From NCBI RefSeq assembly GCF_017948245.1, contig NZ_CP072865.1:1451501-1515500 (forward strand): 64,000 bases of DNA, read 5' to 3'. This document shows, piece by piece, positions 54,201 to 61,439 of this stretch (position 1 is the first letter of the stretch; every line of letters begins with the position of its first letter). The notes beneath the pieces are model-generated. The model was given only the letters and a program-made list of their open reading frames with translations. It made no database searches and was not told the origin of the DNA. The stretch is from Rhizobium sp. NLR16a. GTDB lineage: Bacteria; Pseudomonadota; Alphaproteobacteria; Rhizobiales; Rhizobiaceae. Both the position numbers and the translations under genes were made by a program.

Positions 54201-55334
54201 GGCGCGCGTCTCGAACTGGCTGAGCAGTCTTTCGCCGTGTTCGTTGAGGTTGACGGAGAGCGCCTCGAGGCGGTTATCGAATTCGGTGGCGAGCGCAAAA
54301 CCGGAGGCGTTCAGTGTCTGGAGGAGGCTGTCGGTCTTGGCGGCAAGCAGGCTGCCCATCGACTGCAGGGCGCTGTCCGATTTTTCCAGGATCGTCGCTG
54401 CGCGCGTGTCGATCAGCGAGGCAAAGGCTTCACCCGATGTGGCGAGCCGCACGGCGATCTCTTCGGTCGCCAGCGACAGTTCTTCCTTCAGCTGGTCGTG
54501 GACGCTGCCGATCGAGGTGCGGATGCGGTCGGCATGATTGACGATCGCCTCCCGCTCCGAGCCGAGTTCATGGACAAGACCGCGCACGCGCAGCTCGTTG
54601 TCCGCATAGGAGCGTTCCAGCGCGTTGACTTCGGAATGGACCAGCGTTTCCAGCTCGGAAGCGCGCGCGATGGTGCGCTCGATGCCTTCGTTCATGGCCG
54701 AGACCTCGCGGCGCACCGCCTGGCCAACGGTCATGATGCGTTCGGAGGCGATTGTTTCCGGCTCCGCCAGGCGCAATGCCACCTCTGCCATGGAGCGGGC
54801 GGCGTTGCGCATGTCCTGGGCGCGGGAGATCATGATGGCGAAAGCATAGAACAACATCACCGGAATGATGATGCCGACCAGGCCGGCAATGACGCCGGGC
54901 AGGGCGACGAGATCGGCGATCGAGCGGATCTGCCAGATCTGCGGCGCATAAAGCAGCGACATCAGGCCGAGGCCCGCCATGACCCAAAGCACGGAAAACA
55001 GGGTAGCGGTGCGCATGGCCGAGCGGCTGGAAGCGCCGTCGAAGGACTTCAGGATCGAGGCGGGCGTATTGCGGCTGGCATCATTGGCGGGCGCGAAGGC
55101 CGAAGCCCTGGAAGCCTGCTCGGCCCCGGCGCCGCGGCGGCTGCGGCGCCGCGCTTCTTCCTGGGCCTGCTGATTGCGCGCATTCGATGGATCAGACACA
55201 TTACCCTCCGGCGCCTGGGGCGCGTCGCCGTGGCGAGACGGCACATTGTCCTTGCCAAAGTCGATCTGGAGCGCCTCGTCCAATGCCTTGAACGCCTTGT
55301 CCTCGATCGACTCATTATATTTGTTATTCGCCAT
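48228..55334 (-). CDS. Giant coiled-coil protein, homologue of growth pole ring protein (GPR/RgsE)
   Basis: A 2368-residue protein. Two membrane helices lie at about residues 112-130 and 146-169, after a basic and disordered N-terminus. The rest is almost entirely helical with apolipoprotein-like 11-residue periodicity, including about twelve 44-residue tandem repeats. A Pro/Ala-rich linker leads to a conserved end domain (HVVESLNSLSVDIARAIDHDA and a KVYTMLAHAAGRLR tail). Size, layout and apolipoprotein-like repeats match GPR of Agrobacterium and RgsE of Sinorhizobium, which form a ring at the growing pole and are needed for polar growth. The match is from memory. The ATG at 55334 begins the conserved MANNKYN. 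Confidence 0.85.
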   Translation of the reverse strand: MANNKYNESIEDKAFKALDEALQIDFGKDNVPSRHGDAPQAPEGNVSDPSNARNQQAQEEARRRSRRGAGAEQASRASAFAPANDASRNTPASILKSFDGASSRSAMRTATLFSVLWVMAGLGLMSLLYAPQIWQIRSIADLVALPGVIAGLVGIIIPVMLFYAFAIMISRAQDMRNAARSMAEVALRLAEPETIASERIMTVGQAVRREVSAMNEGIERTIARASELETLVHSEVNALERSYADNELRVRGLVHELGSEREAIVNHADRIRTSIGSVHDQLKEELSLATEEIAVRLATSGEAFASLIDTRAATILEKSDSALQSMGSLLAAKTDSLLQTLNASGFALATEFDNRLEALSVNLNEHGERLLSQFETRASTMDSSTEKLNAALNERTHQLNEILIARTREINESLTSGERTIGGTLDDVLSKLNSALDEKGASFRQSLQSTADDAVMDLDLRSGFFEERLQTTVAQLSTAFDERVAEFTSAFDKRTGSLDTKLMESLARINETLTGGSDSIEGILTSSIDRLGSSMTDQSLALATALATGHEVLESTLNSRTEEITTALTSRTGELTSALQSATSDIALALASGTSDLQNNLQARSAEFRDTLRTTTTDLTAAVAAGTEQVTTAFGGRAEELTSVLTARAAEIRDAVGTAHERIDSVMSERGGALIDALTTHHGRFEEALTTRSDAIINAVSGTHDRLAETLDEKAMALAISLNESQARIEDTLETRSEALLTAVSGTHDRLSETLDEKAMALAISLNESQSRIEDTLETRSAAFLNAVSGTHDRLSETLDTKAAALTASLDERHARIEDALGTRAEALLNSVSGTSDRLAETLDEKAMALAISLNESQTRIEQTLATGSAGLLNAVSGTHDLFAETLEGKAAAFANSLSETQSRIENTLQSRSAALLDAVSGTHERLAETLDEKAMALAMSLTEGQARIEDTLQTRSAALLNAVSGTHDRLSETLDEKAMALAISLNENQTRIEDTLAARSEAFLKAVSGTHERIAETLDEKASALTASLNEGQSRLQDTLESRSESFLNAVSTTHDRLSETLDDRAMALAISLNESQSRLEETLTSGADAITNAVSGTHERLNGVLDQKASALAASLNEGQVRLEEALGHRAAALVGAVTASHDRLTDRLDEKTMALAISLDDNQSRFDSALEARSNAIMEAVTSAEARVAGAFADKTDAIHNAYADNQRRLESALSEHSAALSGILDAGGARFEDLVGGLTGRIEGRLSDAHARLGGLAEEAAARIEGGLASAHERIRTTLEDRGNAIELSLSQAHAQISDTLTEQATNIGTSVATSVSMLEMSLEDREASIRQAIDAGAQTLEDRMRAGAGQIAGRFQEAANTISSSAQNLSTHLDQSVENLAGRLEETGSRMESGLTAIETRIRDGVGGVAEKIEAASSHLSGVLANGISRLGALGDDATQRISTTLEGSAANLTQAIDSRTASLAETLDSRTTTLAGAIEGRTASLGETLDRGNERIEERLSTMDRALTVGLEAVNRTIEGKAAGLASTLRSAVAEAAQGMEGEATRTTELLGKTGQQFAEDLNAKSDEFTRTMDERSSQIVTRVAEAQNRLATQAAAVAQTFSEAGNAIVNKVAEAETVVGTQVNAISKALSDAGQSLEARGNAIRTTLSGAGSEISATMADVERALEARSSAIRSNLEERVREIDTSLSDVDRALEARGNSIRSTLEERTRDLNSMLSGRSVELTRILDETARPIIDRYTDAGEQAAARITAAANLSADRLRAENEALASAVAARTENVANAVSAIENSLVGNVNGLVQRMSESSAAMAMMMNRAAEQLTSVDGRLGETTTRFADSATKAAEMVNASTRLLEGKVDRLSDISGQTLAQVGSIIGRFDEHSKVLTQASQLLGAAQSNLASTLEEREGALQALSVSLVQRSDEIEKTMRGLGGMIETVFERAEQRSNQVTGNLRQGVQSSFADIGRVLTETEKRAQEAAETMREAITRAGDEANTTIDSTFANVERRSGDLSNRIRGGLTASLSEVERMLGEAGRASDGAAQHMRESLREAIEDAVGRFSGATEDIRRSAADIRNELDATRAELKRGAFDLPEEAKESASAMRRAVAEQIKALQDISQLVGRSSQQLEISEPAARSLAQAQPAPRPTPPIAAQPPQPSAPAPIEAAGLRGTIAPSAPAAAPQRAAQQPAPTRQELGRQEPARESGGWISDLLRGASREEAADQVPTRAPARPAETAAPAARSNDSRNPRHVVESLNSLSVDIARAIDHDASVDLWRRYQRGERDVFTRRLYTLKGQQTFDEIKRKYDREPEFRTAVDRYIGDFEKLLADVARTDPNQTVTQSYLTSDTGKVYTMLAHAAGRLR
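51770..53255 (-). repeat. Tandem 132-bp repeats within the growth-pole gene
   Basis: About twelve units of 44 residues (132 bases), each close to AVSGTHDRLSETLDEKAMA followed by LAISLNESQSRIEDTLETRS. On the plus strand the motif GTCATGGGTGCCGGAAACGG recurs at exactly 132-base steps (for example near 53220 and 53088). 44 is four times 11, fitting a hendecad coiled coil. The DNA identity between neighbouring units is high enough to allow copy-number change by recombination. Confidence 0.9.
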
Positions 55335-55611
55335 TCGGTTACGCCTCGTTACTGTCGGCCGGCCCGGCAGCGCACCCCCGGCTTCCGCCTGCCCGGGAAC
55401 AACTTTGCCGTTGCGGCCCTCCATCCCAACCGCGGACGGATAAGCATGTCATTTCAGAGTAGATAGCCGCTTTTTCAAACGGAAGGTATCAAAACACTAC
55501 CATTATCCACTCACTCGGCAAAGGCGCGTGCCATAAACCCGCTCCACCAGTATCGTAGTGACACATCTGGGCTCTGCACACAATTAATGAAGGCTTGAGA
55601 TTCATGGCTCG

Positions 55612-55627
55612 TTAACCCGTTGTTAAC
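55612..55627. promoter_or_regulatory. CtrA-binding site between the growth-pole gene and HPt gene
   Basis: TTAACCCGTTGTTAAC matches the CtrA consensus TTAA-N7-TTAAC exactly. It lies in the 463-base divergent region, 278 bases before the growth-pole ATG and about 170 before the HPt ATG. A second imperfect site (TTTAACGGATGTTAAC, spacing off by one) lies at 55674-55689. CtrA controls cell-cycle and polar genes in rhizobia, so regulation of one or both genes is plausible. Confidence 0.65.
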
Positions 55628-55797
55628 ACCTTTGAATCCGAGGCCCTGCTTAAAAACCAATAATTTAGTGATATTTAACGGATGTTAACCATATGGTGAG
55701 ATTTTCGCGCCCGATGTGCCGGAATTTAACGCGATGGCCACCCTCCCGACGCAGAACTGTAGCAAGTGCGGACGACCTGAGACGGGAGAAATGGCAA

Positions 55798-56181
55798 ATG
55801 GCGGCCCAGCTGGCAGCATTGAAGATCGTATTCGAGGCGCCTGATAATGCAAAGGGGCCGTGCCCCTCGAAGGTCCGGCCGATCGATCTCGTCCATCTCG
55901 CAAAGCAGACGATGGGCGACAAGTCTCTGGAAATCGAAGTCCTTCAGATGTTTGCGCGCCAGGCGCGGGCGTGCCTCCAGGATATGGCGAGCGGTGAGAC
56001 CGTGCGTGTCGGCGCGGCCGCGCATCGGCTGAAAGGTGCGGCGAGTTCGGTCGGCGCATTCCACGTGTCGCAGACGGCTGAAGTCGTCGAGGAGACCGGC
56101 GGCGATGCCAGCGCGATGGCGGCGCTCGGCGCTGCCGTTCTCGATGCCGAGAATTTCATTCTCAAGCTCTGCCGCGGCTGA
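55798..56181 (+). CDS. Orphan histidine phosphotransfer (HPt) domain protein
   Basis: A 127-residue protein. Residues about 25-120 form a four-helix HPt domain with the phosphorylatable His in AAHRLKGAASSVGA, plus DLVHLAKQTMGDKSLEIEVLQMF before it. No kinase or receiver gene adjoins it. It is divergent from the growth-pole gene and shares its CtrA-type regulatory region. It may relay phosphate to or from a polar or cell-cycle two-component system. Start chosen at the ATG at 55798, with GGGAG upstream. Confidence 0.82.
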   Translation: MAAQLAALKIVFEAPDNAKGPCPSKVRPIDLVHLAKQTMGDKSLEIEVLQMFARQARACLQDMASGETVRVGAAAHRLKGAASSVGAFHVSQTAEVVEETGGDASAMAALGAAVLDAENFILKLCRG

Positions 56182-56387
56182 CCTCCAACTTTTCTTTCGT
56201 TGATCGAACGAGGCCCGTTGTTTCATTGCGGAACCACGGGTCTTTTTGCGACGCCCCAGATGACGCTTTGAAGACGGCGGGCGAGGGCCGGATCTGCGAG
56301 GTTAGGGCGGATTTCCGAATGTTGACTGACGCGTCGAATTGTCGGAAGAAACTCCGCCCACCCATTTGAAGACCGGAAATAGTCCTG

Positions 56388-56708
56388 ATGCCCAAACTTA
56401 CCATCGTCGCCTTCGACGGCACGCGCTTCGACCTCGACGTCGACCAAGGCTCCACCGTGATGGAGAATGCCGTGCGCAATTCGGTGCCCGGCATCGAGGC
56501 CGAATGCGGCGGCGCCTGCGCCTGCGCCACCTGTCACGTCTATGTCGACGAGGAATGGACGGAAAAGGTCGGCCAGCCGGAAGCGATGGAAGAGGATATG
56601 CTCGACTTCGCCTTCGACGTGCGCCCGACCTCGCGGCTCTCCTGTCAGATCCGGATGAAGGCCGCTTATGACGGGCTCGTCGTGCACGTGCCCGAACGCC
56701 AGGCCTGA
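56388..56708 (+). CDS. [2Fe-2S] ferredoxin (adrenodoxin type)
   Basis: A 106-residue ferredoxin. The cluster Cys are in [14 protein letters not shown] (three Cys in C-x5-C-x2-C spacing) and a fourth in RLSCQIRM. The VVHVPERQA end is typical of the FdxB / ferredoxin VI group, which serves P450s and iron-sulfur assembly. It is alone, with no reductase gene nearby, so its partner is unknown. A REP-like palindrome follows the gene. Confidence 0.92.
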   Translation: MPKLTIVAFDGTRFDLDVDQGSTVMENAVRNSVPGIEAECGGACACATCHVYVDEEWTEKVGQPEAMEEDMLDFAFDVRPTSRLSCQIRMKAAYDGLVVHVPERQA

Positions 56709-56739
56709 GGCGCTCTGCGTTTCGCGCCAGCGCATCGGC

Positions 56740-56763
56740 CCGAAAATCGGAATCGATTTTCGG
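56740..56763. repeat. REP-like intergenic palindrome
   Basis: CCGAAAATCG and CGATTTTCGG form a perfect inverted repeat with a four-base loop (GAAT). This sequence, preceded by CATCGG, is from memory a very common intergenic palindrome in Rhizobium genomes. It lies 31 bases after the ferredoxin gene and may form a 3'-end hairpin. Confidence 0.6.
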
Positions 56764-56789
56764 AGGCGAATATCCGACATCATCACCAC

Positions 56790-56825
56790 AAAAAAGACGC
56801 CTCGCGCGCTGGTGCGAGCGAGGCG
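56790..56825 (-). terminator. Minus-strand rho-independent terminator in an intergenic gap
   Basis: CGCCTCGC and GCGAGGCG (56798-56805 and 56818-56825) pair and, read on the minus strand, the hairpin is followed by GTCTTTTTTGTGG. It lies 240 bases past the stop of the DUF922 gene, the only minus-strand gene nearby. It may end a long 3' region or a separate small RNA. The 357-base gap from 56709 to 57065 has no supported protein gene. Confidence 0.6.
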
Positions 56826-57065
56826 AGGCGGGCGCATTACCAACGGATGAGGGAGGAACATCCGCGGCTTCGGAACGCGCCAGGAGAACCCAACGAGGAA
56901 AGTCCAGATGCCGTACCTGAACTTTCGAATGTGTTCATATTAACGCGTTCCGGTTGAGTCTGCCAGAATGAAAAATGACCATTAAAACGCTGGGGAAGGG
57001 GTAAGTTTCGCACAAGTTTCGTTGCGCAGCTAAGTTTTTCCGCTCGTCACCAGCTCGAAAAGGCC

Positions 57066-57692
57066 TTAATTTCCGCCGGCTCGACCATTGATTCGATTTT
57101 TCAGCAATCTCAGCATGCGCTTCTGGAAGTTGACCGCCTCAACCCGGTCGAATCGCGCCTGCAGCCGATCGTGCTCCTCTATGCCGCGAGTTGATTCGTT
57201 GGAGACGAGCTCCTGCATGGCCTCGCAGTTGCGCTGCTGCGGCAATGCGCGGATGGCGCGCTCCATGGCGCGGGCCTGGTCTCTGGCGATTTCGGCATGA
57301 CGCTCCTCATGGCGCTTGATGTCGCTCGACAGTGCGTCCCATATCATCGACAGCTCCTTGCTGGCGCCTCTGCGGCTGTTCCAGCGCGGCAGTATGACCT
57401 GGGTGTGAACGGTGACCTTGACATTGCCGACGCGGCATCGGCCATTATCCTGGATATAGGTGGCCTCGCCGCCGAAGCGTATCTTGGTGGCGCCGGGATG
57501 GCGTGCCGACGAACCGCTCGCCGTCGGGCCGCGCCGGCTGAGCTCCCGGTCGAGCTCATCGGCGGTTTTGCCGCGGATGTCGAAATAGGAATAACTTTTC
57601 GATGCGATCACTTCGGCTGCCGCTGGACTGCTGACGGAAAGAGCAATGGAAAAGGCGACAGGAAGGCACATATAACGCATTGCAAGCGGCAT
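57066..57692 (-). CDS. Secreted DUF922 Zn-protease-like protein
   Basis: A protein of about 208 residues with a signal peptide (LPVAFSIALSVSSPAAAE). The core has the YSYFDIRGKTADELDREL start and a zinc-protease-like motif HEERHAEIA, which is the His-Glu-x-x-His pattern of the DUF922 family. Two Cys (GRCRVGN and QRNCEAM) probably form a disulfide. The N-terminal frame is open much further but is not family-like; the start at 57692 is chosen as the first Met before the signal peptide. Its substrate is unknown. Confidence 0.82.
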   Translation of the reverse strand: MPLAMRYMCLPVAFSIALSVSSPAAAEVIASKSYSYFDIRGKTADELDRELSRRGPTASGSSARHPGATKIRFGGEATYIQDNGRCRVGNVKVTVHTQVILPRWNSRRGASKELSMIWDALSSDIKRHEERHAEIARDQARAMERAIRALPQQRNCEAMQELVSNESTRGIEEHDRLQARFDRVEAVNFQKRMLRLLKNRINGRAGGN

Positions 57693-57758
57693 TCTGAACG
57701 CAACCCATGTTGAAATCGGCAGGAGCTTGGGGCATAGCCACCGTAAGCGCAATATCGG

Positions 57759-58664
57759 ATGGCGGCTTTTTTCGTCATCAATAGGACAAGTCTGGTGACA
57801 GGGCTCGAAGGCAGTTTCTGGCGTGTCGGCCATGGCCGGGAAATCGAACTCGGCGGTCGTTCGGCGATCATGGCGATCATCAATGTTACGCCGGACTCCT
57901 TCTCCGACGGCGGACGTTTTGAAACCGTCGATGCCGCCGTCGAACATGCATTGCAGGCGGTCAGCGATGGTGCTGCGATCATTGACATCGGTGGCGAATC
58001 GACCCGGCCTGGTGCGTTGTCGGTCAGCCCTTCGGAAGAGCAGGCGCGGGTGTTGCCCGTCATCGAGGCGCTGCGCGGTCGCACCGAGGCGCTGATCTCG
58101 ATCGATACCTATCGTGCCGAGACGGCGCGGCTTGCCGTCGGCGCCGGGGCCCATATCGTCAACGACGTCTTCGGACTGCAGAAAGATGCAGGTATTGCGG
58201 ATGTGGCCGCGGCCACCGGCGCGGGGCTCTGCATCATGCATACCGGCCGTGACAGGGTTAAACTTGCCGATGTGATCGCGGACCAGGCGCATTTCCTCGA
58301 ACGGTCGCTGGCGATCGCCGCCGCGGCCGGAGTCAACATCGACCAGATCGTGCTCGATCCGGGTTTCGGCTTCGCCAAGGAGATGGCTGAGGAGAACCTG
58401 GAACTGATGGCGCGGTTTTCCGAACTGTCGCGCTTCGGCCTGCCGCTGCTTGCCGGCACGTCACGCAAGCGCTTCCTTGGCGCGGTGACGGGGCGCGAGG
58501 CGCTGGAGAGGGATGTGGCGACAGCCGCATCAAGCGCGCTGCTCAGGCTTCAGGGGGCTGCGGTTTTCCGGGTGCACAATGTCGCAATCAACAGGGATGC
58601 GCTTGCTGTCGCCGATGCTATGCTCAATGCGCGCCAGGAATTCGAGAGGAAGCGGCCGACATGA
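57759..58664 (+). CDS. folP: Dihydropteroate synthase
   Basis: A 301-residue enzyme joining p-aminobenzoate and dihydropterin pyrophosphate in folate synthesis. Motifs include MAIINVTPDSFSDGGRF, IIDIGGESTRPGA, SIDTYRAE, VNDVFG, and DPGFGFAKE. The barrel appears complete. The first 30 residues are unusual, so a later GTG at about 57795 may be used. It overlaps folB by four bases (ATGA). This is the target of sulfonamides. Confidence 0.95.
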   Translation: MAAFFVINRTSLVTGLEGSFWRVGHGREIELGGRSAIMAIINVTPDSFSDGGRFETVDAAVEHALQAVSDGAAIIDIGGESTRPGALSVSPSEEQARVLPVIEALRGRTEALISIDTYRAETARLAVGAGAHIVNDVFGLQKDAGIADVAAATGAGLCIMHTGRDRVKLADVIADQAHFLERSLAIAAAAGVNIDQIVLDPGFGFAKEMAEENLELMARFSELSRFGLPLLAGTSRKRFLGAVTGREALERDVATAASSALLRLQGAAVFRVHNVAINRDALAVADAMLNARQEFERKRPT

Positions 58665-59026
58665 CCACCTACACGATCACGCTGCAGAACTGCGCCTTCT
58701 TCGCGCGCCACGGCGTGCATGACGAGGAGGAATTCCTCGGCCAGCGCTTCTTCGTCGACGCGGAGCTCGATGTGGTTGCCGGCGAAGCGCTGGAAAGCGA
58801 TTCGATCAACGACACCGTCAATTACGGCATTGCCTTCACGGTGATCGAGGAGATCGTCACTGGCAAGCGCCGCTACCTCATCGAAGCCCTGGCGCTCGAT
58901 ATCGCCAAGGGCCTCTGTCAGACATTCCCGCAGGTGCGCCGGGCGAAGATCACGGTGCGCAAGCCGAATGCGCCAGTGCCAGGCGTGCTCGATTTCGTGC
59001 AGGTGAGTGTTGAACATTTTGCCTGA
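58661..59026 (+). CDS. folB: Dihydroneopterin aldolase
   Basis: A 121-residue aldolase in folate synthesis, converting dihydroneopterin to hydroxymethyl-dihydropterin. The family start is TITLQNCAFFARHGVHDEE, then RFFVDAELDV, NYGIAFTVIEE and a C-terminal VRKPNAPVPG. It overlaps folP by four bases and folK by 20, so the three are translationally coupled. Confidence 0.95.
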   Translation: MTTYTITLQNCAFFARHGVHDEEEFLGQRFFVDAELDVVAGEALESDSINDTVNYGIAFTVIEEIVTGKRRYLIEALALDIAKGLCQTFPQVRRAKITVRKPNAPVPGVLDFVQVSVEHFA

Positions 59027-59537
59027 GGCTGAATCACAATCGGCCACACTCGGCCTCGGCGGCAATATCGGCGATCCGGTAAAGGCGATGGCCGCGGCGC
59101 TGCAGAGGCTGGACGGGCGCGACGACTGTCGTGTCACCGCCGTATCGCGGCTCTATCGCACGCCGCCTTGGGGCAAAACGGACCAATCGTTCTTCTTCAA
59201 CGCCTGCGCAGCCGTCGAAACCCGGCTCCCTCCGGAGGCGTTGCTCGATGTCTGTCTTTCGATAGAGCGTGAGATGAAACGCGAGCGTATCGAGCGCTGG
59301 GGACCGCGCACGCTCGATATCGACGTGCTGACCTATGGCAATGTCGTCCAGCAGGCGCCGCGGCTGGAGCTGCCGCATCCCCGTATGACCGACCGCGGTT
59401 TCGTCCTGATGCCGCTTGCCGATATCGCCCCGGGCCTTCTCGTCAAGGGCAGGACAGTCAGTGAGTGGCTGCAGGAGGCCGATGTGGCCGGCATCGAGGT
59501 CGCCGATGATAGCGGCGACTGGTGGCGCAGCGCCTGA
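59007..59537 (+). CDS. folK: 2-amino-4-hydroxy-6-hydroxymethyldihydropteridine diphosphokinase
   Basis: A 176-residue pyrophosphokinase starting at GTG (59007), inside the end of folB. Motifs are TLGLGGNIGDP, VSRLYRTPPWG, QSFFFNACAAVET, RWGPRTLDIDVL and LPHPRMTDRGFVLMPLADIAP. It uses ATP to activate the pterin for folP. It is the third gene of the folP-folB-folK operon. Confidence 0.95.
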   Translation: MLNILPEAESQSATLGLGGNIGDPVKAMAAALQRLDGRDDCRVTAVSRLYRTPPWGKTDQSFFFNACAAVETRLPPEALLDVCLSIEREMKRERIERWGPRTLDIDVLTYGNVVQQAPRLELPHPRMTDRGFVLMPLADIAPGLLVKGRTVSEWLQEADVAGIEVADDSGDWWRSA

Positions 59538-59553
59538 GGCTCTGAAACGCGAA

Positions 59554-59570
59554 CGGCGGGAAACCCGCCG
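59554..59570. terminator. GC-rich hairpin after folK
   Basis: CGGCGGG and CCCGCCG pair around AAA, between the convergent folK and secreted-protein genes. No T-run follows on either strand, so it may be a weak terminator or a 3'-end stabiliser. Confidence 0.4.
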
Positions 59571-59598
59571 CTTCAGGAAAACCCGTCATCCAGTCGGT

Positions 59599-60150
59599 CT
59601 ACTGGATGGAGCCGACGGCCATTTCGTCGACCTGACGAGTCAATGTCAGGCCGATAACCGGGATCATCTGGCTTTCGACCTTGACCGACACGGTAACGTT
59701 CATCGTCTTGTCGTCACGCACGCGGGCGATCATCGCGCCATTCAGCTTGGCGCGGTTAATGCCGACCACGACCGTATCCTCGGTGACGGCGCCGGAGACG
59801 ACGTCAAGACCCTTGCCGGCGGCGCCGTCGAGGAACTTGCCCTTGTAGGTGGAGCCCGACTGCGAGATGACGGCGCTCATCGGCTGCTTGAAGACGCCGA
59901 CGCGGCAGGTTCCATCGAGCTTGATGCCGGCAGTGCTGTCGCCGGTGGGTTCACCGGTCAGGTTGCAGGTGAATTTCGTGCCCTTGTACTTGCCGGCGAC
60001 GATCTCGCCCGGGCCCTTCCAAGAGCCGGTGACGGATTCGAAGAAGGCCTTGTCGCGGGTTGCGGCAGTGGCTGCCGGAGCGACGTCTGCGACAGGAGAC
60101 AATGCCGCGGCGGCGAGGCCGCATAAGAAGAGAAACTGGCGCGAATACAT
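59599..60150 (-). CDS. Secreted protein of unknown function, 183 residues
   Basis: A signal peptide (QFLFLCGLAAAALSPVADV) is followed by a strand-rich domain (ATRDKAFFESVTGSWKGPG, GKYKGTKFTCNL, AGIKLDGTCRVG, GSTYKGKFLDG, and AKLNGAMIARVRDDKTMNV). Two Cys near residues 60-80 could pair. Repeated G-x-Y-K-G segments suggest a small beta barrel. I do not recognise a named family. AAGGAAAA precedes the ATG at 60150. It is convergent with folK. Confidence 0.75.
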   Translation of the reverse strand: MYSRQFLFLCGLAAAALSPVADVAPAATAATRDKAFFESVTGSWKGPGEIVAGKYKGTKFTCNLTGEPTGDSTAGIKLDGTCRVGVFKQPMSAVISQSGSTYKGKFLDGAAGKGLDVVSGAVTEDTVVVGINRAKLNGAMIARVRDDKTMNVTVSVKVESQMIPVIGLTLTRQVDEMAVGSIQ

Positions 60151-60359
60151 GGATTTTCCTTGGCAAACACCACTCACGAACTGGTGCCAAGTTTTGCCGA
60201 AGAATGGTTAATCCTTCCTTTCGATTGTGCCGAAATGCGAGTGATTGGATTTCTGTCGTGCCGCGCGGATTTTAGGATCCGGCGGCTACAGTGTTGAATC
60301 TGCTTAACTTCGCCAACTTCACCTACGGGAAGGTGAGAGCTGCGGAATCGCCTCGTCGC

Positions 60360-61439
60360 TTAAGGATTGTTGCCGCGCGGCGACATTGAAGGTGTGAGGT
60401 CGCCGATAAAATCGCCGATTCCCGGTCGCTTCACCGCACGAAAGGCAAGCGGGCGACAGAGATCCATCGCCGCGATTCCGATGCGAGCGGTCATCAGGCC
60501 GTTGATCACGCCTTCGCCGAGTCGAGCCGATAGCTTCGAGGCCAGCCCATGGCCGAGCACCTGCTGGACGAGACTGTCGCCGACAGCGATCGAGCCGGTG
60601 ACGGCGAGATGGGCCAGCACGTCACGCAGGAGGCGGCACATGCCGAGCGTGCCGGGGCGGCCTCCGTAAAGCTCGGCCATGGCGCGGATGAGGCGCACGG
60701 ACTCGTAGAGCACATAAAGCAGATCGACGATCGCGCGCGGGCTGACGGCGGTAACGATCGAGACGCGCTTGGAGGCGTTGACGATGAGCGCCCGCGCTTT
60801 GCGGTCGAGTGGGGCCAGGAGTTCGCGTTCGGCCAAGGCGATCAGATGCGGGGGGTCGATGACCTCGCCCTCGGTCGCCTTCAGCGTCGCGCGGCCCTTC
60901 GATGTCTCGGGGCTGGCCGCAAGAAGCGTGGTGAGGCGCGCAACGACGGCGCGCGCTTTCGCCGGCCGTGTTTCGAGGATCGCCGCCTCTGCTTCCGCCT
61001 TGATCGCTTGAACAGCGGCAAGGCGCATCATGCCCGCGGTCTCGCGGATGACGAGGGCAAGAACGGCGAGAATGCCGATCGCCAGCACGCCAAGAGCTGC
61101 ATAACCCAGCCAGTCGGCGCGGGTGAAGAGATTGCGGATCAGCCGGTCGGTCCAGAGGCCGATGCCGAGCGATAGCAGGATCCCGAAAGCGCCTAGTGCG
61201 ATCTTGCCGAAGGAGGTGCGCCGCTTGCGTGGCGTCGCCACCGGCACTGCGCTCGCATCCCTGTCGGGATTGATGAAGGGATCCTCCTCGTCAGGCGTCA
61301 AGACGATGTCTTCCGAGAAGCTTTCCGGTCTGCGTCGGCCTTGCTGTTGCCGACCATTGTCGCGCGGCACGGCAGCCTCATCCTCATAGGCGAAGGCGGC
61401 GGGTGGCCGTTGCGGCAAATCGGAGGGGGGCTTACTCAT
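60360..61439 (-). CDS. YcjF-like membrane protein (TIGR01620/DUF697)
   Basis: A 359-residue protein. The first 90 residues are polar and Arg-rich. Two membrane helices follow (GKIALGAFGILLSLGIGLWTD and WLGYAALGVLAIGILAVLALV), and the C-terminal half is the DUF697 domain, which resembles GTPase-linked membrane proteins. It overlaps the ycjX gene by four bases (ATGA), so the two are coupled. In E. coli ycjX-ycjF are linked to the phage-shock region. The function is not known. Confidence 0.9.
   Translation of the reverse strand: MSKPPSDLPQRPPAAFAYEDEAAVPRDNGRQQQGRRRPESFSEDIVLTPDEEDPFINPDRDASAVPVATPRKRRTSFGKIALGAFGILLSLGIGLWTDRLIRNLFTRADWLGYAALGVLAIGILAVLALVIRETAGMMRLAAVQAIKAEAEAAILETRPAKARAVVARLTTLLAASPETSKGRATLKATEGEVIDPPHLIALAERELLAPLDRKARALIVNASKRVSIVTAVSPRAIVDLLYVLYESVRLIRAMAELYGGRPGTLGMCRLLRDVLAHLAVTGSIAVGDSLVQQVLGHGLASKLSARLGEGVINGLMTARIGIAAMDLCRPLAFRAVKRPGIGDFIGDLTPSMSPRGNNP

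Noticed and set aside
53685..55466. A 593-codon open frame on the plus strand opposite the growth-pole gene
   Set aside because: It reads Val/Leu/Arg-rich shadow sequence with no domain and is antisense to the repeat-rich minus-strand gene.
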